Assembly (NCBI GenBank): GCA_023630585.1
Contig: CM042548.1
Location: 15,145,527-15,209,526, forward strand
Direction: 5' to 3'
DNA: 64,000 bases
DNA from: Cranoglanis bouderius
Lineage: Eukaryota; Chordata; Actinopteri; Siluriformes; Cranoglanididae
In this document: positions 56,919 to 64,000 of the stretch, piece after piece
Layout of the letters: each line of letters begins with the position of its first letter
Numbering within the stretch: the first letter of the stretch is position 1
Notes under the pieces: generated by a model
What the model saw: only the letters and a program-made list of their open reading frames with translations
Told to the model about the DNA's origin: nothing
Databases searched by the model: none
Translations under genes and position numbers: made by a program

Positions 56919-57243
56919 AGGTGCGGTTTGTAATTTGCAAGAGTTTCTATTATGTGTAATCATATTTCAAAGATAGTTCATGAAAACTGTGATTGAAATA
57001 TGAAAATATATTGATTCGCATTGGATCTCTTTACGCCCCCCCCCCCCCCCATTTCAGGTTTTAATTGACACTTTTCTGGCCCTGAAATAGGCTCCGCCCC
57101 CAAGTGGAACGGCACTACTCAGGCCAGATCATGTCCATTTTCTGTAAAAAGGAAACTATCGAGGTATTTATAGTTTCACCTGAGGAGGGTGTGTTGATTG
57201 TAACGTTTTGATCACAGGGCTCTAAAAATGACAAACTGCACCT
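56919..57243. mobile_element. Family G element flanked by TTAA, 325 bp
   Basis: Ends AGGTGCGGTTTGTAATTT and AAATGACAAACTGCACCT are near-perfect inverted repeats. Perfect TTAA lies on both sides (56915-56918, 57244-57247). This fits a non-autonomous piggyBac- or Kolobok-type element. Related ends occur at 26367-26667, and a possible single end (TTACAAACTGCTCCTTTAA) at 63082-63100. Confidence 0.85.
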
Positions 57244-57954
57244 TTAAGGTCTTCTCGCTGCGTGTGGAAGACTCTGTACTGCCACAAAAGATATTTGCTG
57301 CATTTGTGCAAAGCTCTAACCAGAGTGTTCAAAACTGTAAAGTCTCAGTGATGTTTATCCGTGCTCTGATTTTAATTTTTTTAATTTTTATTTTTTTAAA
57401 GATTTATTTCGGTCACAAAAGATAACGATCAAACGTGCGAGGATTTCATTTCCGGCAGCTCAGGAAATTTTGCTCATCTCCGCCTTCATGATGAGAACGA
57501 GTGCGGGGACAGTGAGGAGAGCGTCTCATGGTCACGTGACTAACGTTAATTCCGTCAGAACTTTCCGAAGATTTCTCTGTACACTGCCAGTCGGATGTTT
57601 TTGAGCACAATGAGTGGTTGAAGTTGACTAAAAATGGCTTTAGAGCAAAAATCGCTACACCTTTTAATTAAAAAAAAGCAAGAATCTATGAATATGAATG
57701 ATTATGCAAATTTATGCAAAAAAACCCCACCATTTTTCTCACACCATCCCAAGTTCCTAAACAAACATTTATCATAAATCAATACGAATGGAAGTTGGGG
57801 ATCAGAGTCTCTGTGATTTATTTAACAGCAGACGAACATGTCAAAATATAACGTTACCATGACAGCTGTGATTTCCTTCATGACCCATATTAGTATACAT
57901 TGGGTGTAAAGAGCATGCCTCATGAATAAGTAATTCGGTGCATAGATGTAGACA

Positions 57955-58445
57955 CCAAGTATAGAATAAGACACTTCGGGGCATGCTGTGATAGGAAAGT
58001 GTTCAACTTCTGAGTCATGTGACACAGCTACAACCCTGACGTTGGCTATTTTGCTATAACAGTACGTCCTGAAGTGTTTTATTCCCCTTATAATACAGCA
58101 GTTCACAAATTCTGTTTATTAAAGAATGACAGGTTTTACTTTTTACCCGTTTATTGTTACATTTCATGTTTTGGGAACAAGTTTGTTCCGGTGACTATAA
58201 ACAGTCATGTTACCGAGAAACCAGAAGCCCTCCTTCGTGAAAACACTGGAGACTCCTTCTTTAAATGTTAAAACAAACATCTCCTTACTGAAAACGTATT
58301 ATATCAACGATTCCACATTTTTACATCTTTTTTGTTGTTGTAGTTTATGCGTAGCATCAACGATACAAGTCTCTTCGTACACTGTTACTATAGAAACCAT
58401 AACGCATCAACACCTTCTAACCAATCAGAATCCAGAATTTAACAG
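57955..58445 (-). repeat. Family A copy, minus orientation, nearly complete
   Basis: Begins with the hairpin (GACACTTCGGGGCATGCTGT, GATAGGAAAGTGTTCAACTT, then TATTTTGCTATAACAGTACG, GTCCTGAAGTGTTTTATTCC). It continues AAAGAATGACAGGTTTTACT, GACTATAAACAGTCATGTTA and GGAGACTCCTTCTTTAAATG, and ends ACCTTCTAACCAATCAGAAT. Confidence 0.82.
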
Positions 58446-58606
58446 TGCCCTGGGTTTATTGTTATCTGTAGCATGAAGAGTGACAAATGAACTTTTGGCT
58501 GGCAGTGTAGCGTCCAAAATATCCCAGGATTCTGTGTTTGGGGTGGGGGTGGGGGGTTGGGTTTGGTTGACGTGAATGAGTCGGACATTTCTGGAACATC
58601 ACATCT

Positions 58607-58608
58607 GG

Positions 58609-58674
<66 letters not shown>
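58607..58674. repeat. CT/CA microsatellite
   Basis: A short CT run followed by about 27 CA units. Confidence 0.95.
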
Positions 58675-58676
<2 letters not shown>

Positions 58677-59105
58677 CAGTATGAGCAAAGTTCTTAATCT
58701 TAATACAATAATTTGAGAAGCCATAATTTTTTTGTTGTTGTTGTATTTTTAATTACATCAGAGATTAAATGTTTTGCAAAATCTGAAATTTCAGATTCTC
58801 CTTGTTGTAAAAGCACGTTATCGTTGCTGATCTTATATAAAATCGGATGAATTTTGTTGGTTTGTTCTTGAGCCAAGATGCAGCAGGTGGCTTTTGGCAG
58901 TCTTGTGTAAGTGTTTTTATTTTAATTGTAATTTTTATTTGAATTTTTTTTTTTATTTCTGGGATGTGACTGAACAAAAACGAGCAGCAATCATTTGAAG
59001 GATTAAAAAATTCTATTTTGATATTTCTATATTAAATATGATATTTCTACAAAAAATTAAATGAAAGGATGCCTTTAGGGCATTGAGCGGTCAACATTTG
59101 AAACA

Positions 59106-59148
59106 ATTTTTTTTTTTTTTTTTTTTTTGGGGGGGGGGGGGGGGGGTG
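59106..59148. repeat. T run joined to G run
   Basis: About 22 T followed directly by about 18-20 G. The G run can form four-stranded structures and is a likely sequencing-error site. Confidence 0.9.
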
Positions 59149-59525
59149 TACTTCCGTCCATGTATTCTAAACTACTGACCATTTCTTTTATATTTGTTAA
59201 TTTGAAAAAAAGAGCACAAAAAGGGGGGGAGCAAACGAATCCCAGACTGCTATTTTCTTAACGTTCCTTTCAAACTGCTTCGTTTGTGAGTGAGGATGTG
59301 ACTTGATGATGTGAGGATCTCTAACTCAAGTTTTTGTGCCACCCGAGCAGACTGTTGTAGGAGAACTCGCTGTGTAAATACCTCTTTCCTGTAGAATATC
59401 TGTAACTAGCATGCCTTTATAATTATTATTATTATTATTTTTCATAAGAACTGTACTGTAGGTTTCGTTTAGGAAATGAAAAGCTGTCGAGATGAAACTC
59501 GGTGCAGTTCCTGTAGATGATTGAA

Positions 59526-59531
59526 AATAAA
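59526..59531 (+). terminator. Candidate polyadenylation signal for CCDC85C
   Basis: AATAAA, followed 10-30 bases on by a T/G-rich stretch. No other gene in this orientation could use it. Confidence 0.45.
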
Positions 59532-59550
59532 ATGTACACTCTTTGTAAAG

Positions 59551-61040
<1,490 letters not shown>

Positions 61041-61160
61041 TTCTTTGGAACAGCCAATCATAATGCGCAGTCGCTTTGTTTAAGGCGGGACAAACGAACT
61101 TGTTGAGCCAATCGAATTCTTAGAATAGATCTTAGAGTCGAGAGAAGGAGCTGTAGGGTT
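61041..61160 (+). promoter_or_regulatory. SETD3 promoter with two CCAAT boxes
   Basis: CCAAT occurs in ACAGCCAATCATAATGCGCA (about 61050) and TTGAGCCAATCGAATTC (about 61105). No TATA box. The TGCGCAG between them could be a weak NRF1-type site. Position directly upstream of the non-coding exon supports promoter function; no transcript data. Confidence 0.5.
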
Positions 61161-61226
61161 TGGTTGCGCTCAGCTAGCAAGTGGGAGAAGACTGACAGCA
61201 GGAGCTTTTTGGATTCATTTCAGAAG
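61150..61226 (+). other. Probable SETD3 non-coding first exon
   Basis: GC-balanced sequence after the CCAAT boxes, ending in a CAGAAG|GTAGTT donor. The exact start is unknown. The next exon begins at 63385 after GTTTCTGACTCAG. Confidence 0.5.
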
Positions 61227-61529
61227 GTAGTTTTTAATTGACGAAGTATGTTTTATGGATGAGCGAGTTATATTTGAGCAGAATTAATCGCTTTGTTAAT
61301 GATAAATGATGATAATTTTGAAACAGAAACATCATGCTAACTCACAGAGCTGCTGCATTACACCAGAAGCCTGGAGCTGTGTGAGATTAACGGTGTTGTA
61401 GCAGGGCAGAGGGTTGGTTTTATTTCTTCAGGCCCGGAAATCGAAACGCAGTTAATAAAGATGTGTAATAGTGTATAAGAGTTGTGTATGTGCAGGAATG
61501 AGAGGCTTGTTTGCAGCAGCAGGAGCAGT

Positions 61530-61531
<2 letters not shown>

Positions 61532-61573
<42 letters not shown>
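61532..61573. repeat. TG microsatellite
   Basis: About 21 TG units. Confidence 0.95.
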
Positions 61574-61575
<2 letters not shown>

Positions 61576-61997
61576 CTCATGGCTGGGGCCTTGTGGATGG
61601 TGTAGGAATGGAGAAGCTGCTCTCATATCACAGCTGCAGCTTCTCCAAACCTCTGAGCTATTTTAAGTCTGTAACTCACAGTTTTTTGGCTGATTTAGCT
61701 TCAGTGGTAGTGAAGTAATACATAAAATCGTTTGCATATTTGCAGAAGCCCCCAGCTTCTGTGTTTTAAATGGAAAGTGATGAGTTATGTATGAACACCA
61801 CGGTCCTGAATAATGTTGCTTGATTGTATTAATTCTGTCACAACATCACTAAATGTATAGACTGTAGCTAAACTATTCTTCACAAGGCTGTAGTGACCGT
61901 TAACACCAAACTGTGTCTAAATGTGAGTTTGTCCCTGATGAAGCCTTGTACATGTCAAAACGTCTCTGAGAACCTCAGAGATCATCATCTGACTCAG

Positions 61998-62031
<34 letters not shown>

Positions 62032-62149
62032 AATGAAATGTATAGAAGGAGAAGAAAAAAGATTCAGTCAGACCTGGTGTGATGTAGAGAACCTCTGAAG
62101 AACTCCTTCTGTGCACAGAGTTTATTTATATAGTGCACTGATTACTGTT

Positions 62150-62690
62150 CACTCTCTTTCTTTCTTTCCTCTTCATTTCCTCTTTCTTTCTCTTATTCTT
62201 TGTTTTTCCTCTTTGTCTTTTGTTTCTCTCTCTTCTGTGTTCTTTCTTTCTCATTTTTCTACATTCCCTCACTCTTATTTCCCCCCCCCCTATCTATCTC
62301 TCACTTCCCTCTGTTCTTTATTTTCTTTATTGCTCTTATTCATTCTTTGTTTCTCTGTTTTCTTTCTTTTTTCTCCATATCTTCTTTCTTTCTTTCCTCC
62401 TTTCTTTCCACCTTTGTTTATTTCTTTCCACCTTTGTTTATTTCTTTCCACCTTTGTTTATTTCTTTCCACCTTTGTTTATTTCTTTCCACCTTTCTTTC
62501 TTTGTACCGTTCTTTCCATCTTTCTTTCTTTCCATCTTTCTTTCTTTCATTCCATCGTTCTCTCTTTCTTTCTTCTCCATATCCTCACTCTTTCTCTTGT
62601 TCTCTCTCTCTTCTCCTCCCTCTCTCGTTTCCCTTCTTCTGTTCCACCTTTCTTTTCTTTCTTTTTTCCTTTTTTTCTTTCCATCCTGTT
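62150..62690. repeat. Pyrimidine tract with 20-bp tandem repeat
   Basis: Over 500 bases almost free of purines on the plus strand. At 62398-62490 the 20-base unit TTTCTTTCCACCTTTGTTTA is repeated about four and a half times. The open frames of up to 196 codons are F/S/L-rich artefacts. Confidence 0.92.
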
Positions 62691-63412
62691 GATATGTTTT
62701 TGTTATAGAAACTGTCATTTTGTGAGGTGTCCATATCCAGTGATCATATACTGTAACTATCTATATGAAGAAATCCTCTTAATAAAATAAAATGAAGGGA
62801 AAACGGAATGGCTCTTTTTACACGGCAGCGTTGTTCACTTTCCAGTCACAGAGTTGCTTTATTTACGGTGTACGCTGCACCAGCTAGGGCCAACTGTTCA
62901 TTTTTAATGGTTCATAAACTCTTTACATGGTGGCTGTTTACGCTCTGTGGTGCAGACGGCTGCTGGAAATTAGCCCCGCCCTCTTTTCCTTAAAAGGCAG
63001 CTCGCAGGATCTGTGTGAAAGCTTGTCAGTATTTTTATTGTAATTGTAATTACACTCACAGCCAGCAGGGGGCTCTGAGCATTACAAACTGCTCCTTTAA
63101 CATATTTCGTATATAATAGTATATACATTACAACTCATTTAAAGGAAATAAATGCTGCTTTGTTTACTGCCGATGCATTGAGCGGCCATTTTGATTTGAC
63201 GTCACTTGCTGAGCTCGGGGTTCAGGAGACCGTCCTGTATTTGCGAGTAGGAATTCGAACACGTCCTTAATGACACAGGATGACATTGACCTGCATTTCA
63301 TCGCAGCAGCGGACGTTCGCCCTCTAGTGGACAGAGTGACGTTACACTTTGACACATTTTTCTCTGGCGGTGTTTCTGACTCAGGAATCTTCCCTCGGAA
63401 CCGAGCCAGACG

Positions 63413-63515
63413 ATGGGCAAGAAGAGTCGAGTGAAGACTCAGAAATCCGGGACGGGCGGGACAGCCGTGGTGTCCCCCAAAGAGATGATGAACCTGATCT
63501 CCGAGCTCTTACAGA
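63413..63515 (+). CDS. setd3: SETD3, coding exon 1 (actin-histidine N-methyltransferase, partial gene)
   Basis: SETD3 methylates actin on His73 using S-adenosylmethionine, in the cytoplasm; it combines a SET domain with a Rubisco-LSMT-type substrate-binding domain. This exon has ATG at 63413 in a strong context (A at -3, G at +4) and encodes MGKKSRVKTQKSGTGGTAVV and SPKEMMNLISELLQ, practically the N-terminus of vertebrate SETD3. The donor is ACAGA|GTGAGT, ending in phase 1. The exon begins at 63385 after GACTCAG, so 28 bases are 5' UTR. The gene continues past the right edge and only residues 1-115 of about 590 are present. Confidence 0.97.
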
Positions 63516-63592
63516 GTGAGTAACACACCTCGGCTAATTACCAGATTTATTTTTATGACTTACTTTTATGTTCGTCTCTTTGCGTTTCCCAG

Positions 63593-63685
63593 AATGCAGC
63601 GGTGCAGCTCCGTCTCCAGGAAAGGAGTGGGAGGAGTACGTCCAGATCCGCACCCTGGTGGAGAAAATCCGCAAGAAACAGAAAG
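63593..63685 (+). CDS. setd3: SETD3, coding exon 2
   Basis: Acceptor TTTCCCAG, donor GAAAG|GTGTGT. Adds KCSGAAPSPGKEWEEYVQIR and TLVEKIRKKQK. The frame closes with both neighbours (phase 1 in, phase 1 out). Confidence 0.97.
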
Positions 63686-63814
63686 GTGTGTGTGGTTTTT
63701 TAAAAAAAAAAAATATTTATTTATTTTAAATATGTTATACTGAGAGCTGGTGTATTCCTCACTGTAGTGTATCAGTGTGGGGACTGATTGATGTGTCTTG
63801 TTCCTCTCCTGCAG

Positions 63815-63963
63815 GAGTGTCCGTGGTGTTTGAGGGCAGTAGGGAGGATTATTTCCCCGAGCTCATGGCCTGGGCAGCAGAATGTGGCGCGTCCAGCGAG
63901 GGCTTCGAGATCGCCAGCTTTGGAGATGAAGGATACGGCCTCAGAGCCACCAGAGACATCAAG
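63815..63963 (+). CDS. setd3: SETD3, coding exon 3 (SET domain begins)
   Basis: Acceptor TCTCCTGCAG, donor ATCAAG|GTGTGT. Encodes GVSVVFEGSREDYFPELMAW, AAECGASSEGFEIASF and GDEGYGLRATRDIK; the last part is the first strand of the SET domain, with the glycine motif near the cofactor site (EGYGLRATRDI). Ends in phase 0. The donor runs directly into GT and GA repeats. Confidence 0.97.
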
Positions 63964-63995
63964 GTGTGTGTGTGTGTGAGAGAGAGAGAGAGAAT
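63964..63995. repeat. GT/GA microsatellite overlapping the SETD3 exon 3 donor
   Basis: About eight GT units that include the 5' splice site, then GA units to 63993, near the window's end. Confidence 0.9.
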
Positions 63996-64000
63996 CCCAG

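Larger units (their letters stand above)
55485..59550 (+). other. Probable CCDC85C 3' UTR and downstream sequence
   Basis: No coding sequence. An AATAAA at 59526-59531 followed by GTACACTCTTTGTAAAGCTG and GTCTGCGTATT is a good candidate polyadenylation site, preceded by UTR-like sequence (59330-59520) with TGTAAATACC. If used, the UTR would be about 4 kb and would include family F, G and A repeats. An earlier site cannot be excluded. Confidence 0.4.
61227..63384 (+). other. SETD3 5' intron
   Basis: Contains a TG run (61532-61573), GAT repeats (62000-62029), a long pyrimidine tract (62150-62690) and a possible family G end (63082-63100). No exon is supported. Confidence 0.55.

Noticed and set aside
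62111..62790. Overlapping frames of up to 196 codons rich in F, S and L
   Set aside because: They are read from the pyrimidine tract in all three phases, which is the mark of simple sequence.

Overview
The window is vertebrate nuclear DNA, almost certainly from a teleost fish. It has spliced genes with GT-AG introns, long introns, abundant dinucleotide and AT microsatellites, and many Tc1/mariner, hAT and TTAA-flanked DNA transposons of the kinds that fill teleost genomes. The species cannot be fixed from the sequence; an otophysan such as a catfish would fit, but that is only a guess. Three host genes are supported, all by splice-consistent exons whose translations match known proteins: exon 1 of HHIPL1 on the minus strand (362-619), the complete CCDC85C coding region on the plus strand (six coding exons, 8841-55484, 389 residues), and the first coding exons of SETD3 on the plus strand (63413-63963, running off the right edge). 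Gene order and orientation match the tetrapod SETD3-CCNK-CCDC85C-HHIPL1 block, except that no CCNK is visible between CCDC85C and SETD3.

Layout. 1-8000: HHIPL1 start and a divergent intergenic region holding a degenerate five-base minisatellite, a nearly complete Tc1-like element with a DD35E transposase broken by one stop and one frameshift, and the first copies of two dispersed families (called A and B here). 7950-9546: probable CCDC85C promoter, a 5' UTR exon and the large first coding exon. 9547-38817: a 29-kb first intron made largely of repeats, with family A copies mostly in one orientation, family B, two hAT elements with 8-bp target duplications, a hAT-like half copy, a TTAA-flanked element, two G-rich minisatellite arrays and a three-level transposon nest. 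It also holds a GC-rich exon-like segment (35849-36021) and several non-repetitive stretches that could be conserved regulatory DNA. 38818-55484: the remaining CCDC85C exons; intron 3 contains a tandem duplication of a Tc1 relic, invaded by a hAT, itself invaded by another Tc1. 55485-about 59550: probable long 3' UTR or downstream region ending at an AATAAA. 59550-63964: intergenic AT-rich repeats, the SETD3 promoter with CCAAT boxes, its non-coding exon and first coding exons.

The three genes are not known to form a pathway: HHIPL1 is a secreted HHIP-like protein, CCDC85C a coiled-coil protein of cell junctions, SETD3 the actin-histidine methyltransferase. Their proximity is conserved synteny. 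No prokaryotic operon, CRISPR array, viral gene or RNA gene was seen. The most informative features are the nested transposon histories, the CA/GT repeats close to three 5' splice sites, and the exon-like segment in CCDC85C intron 1.
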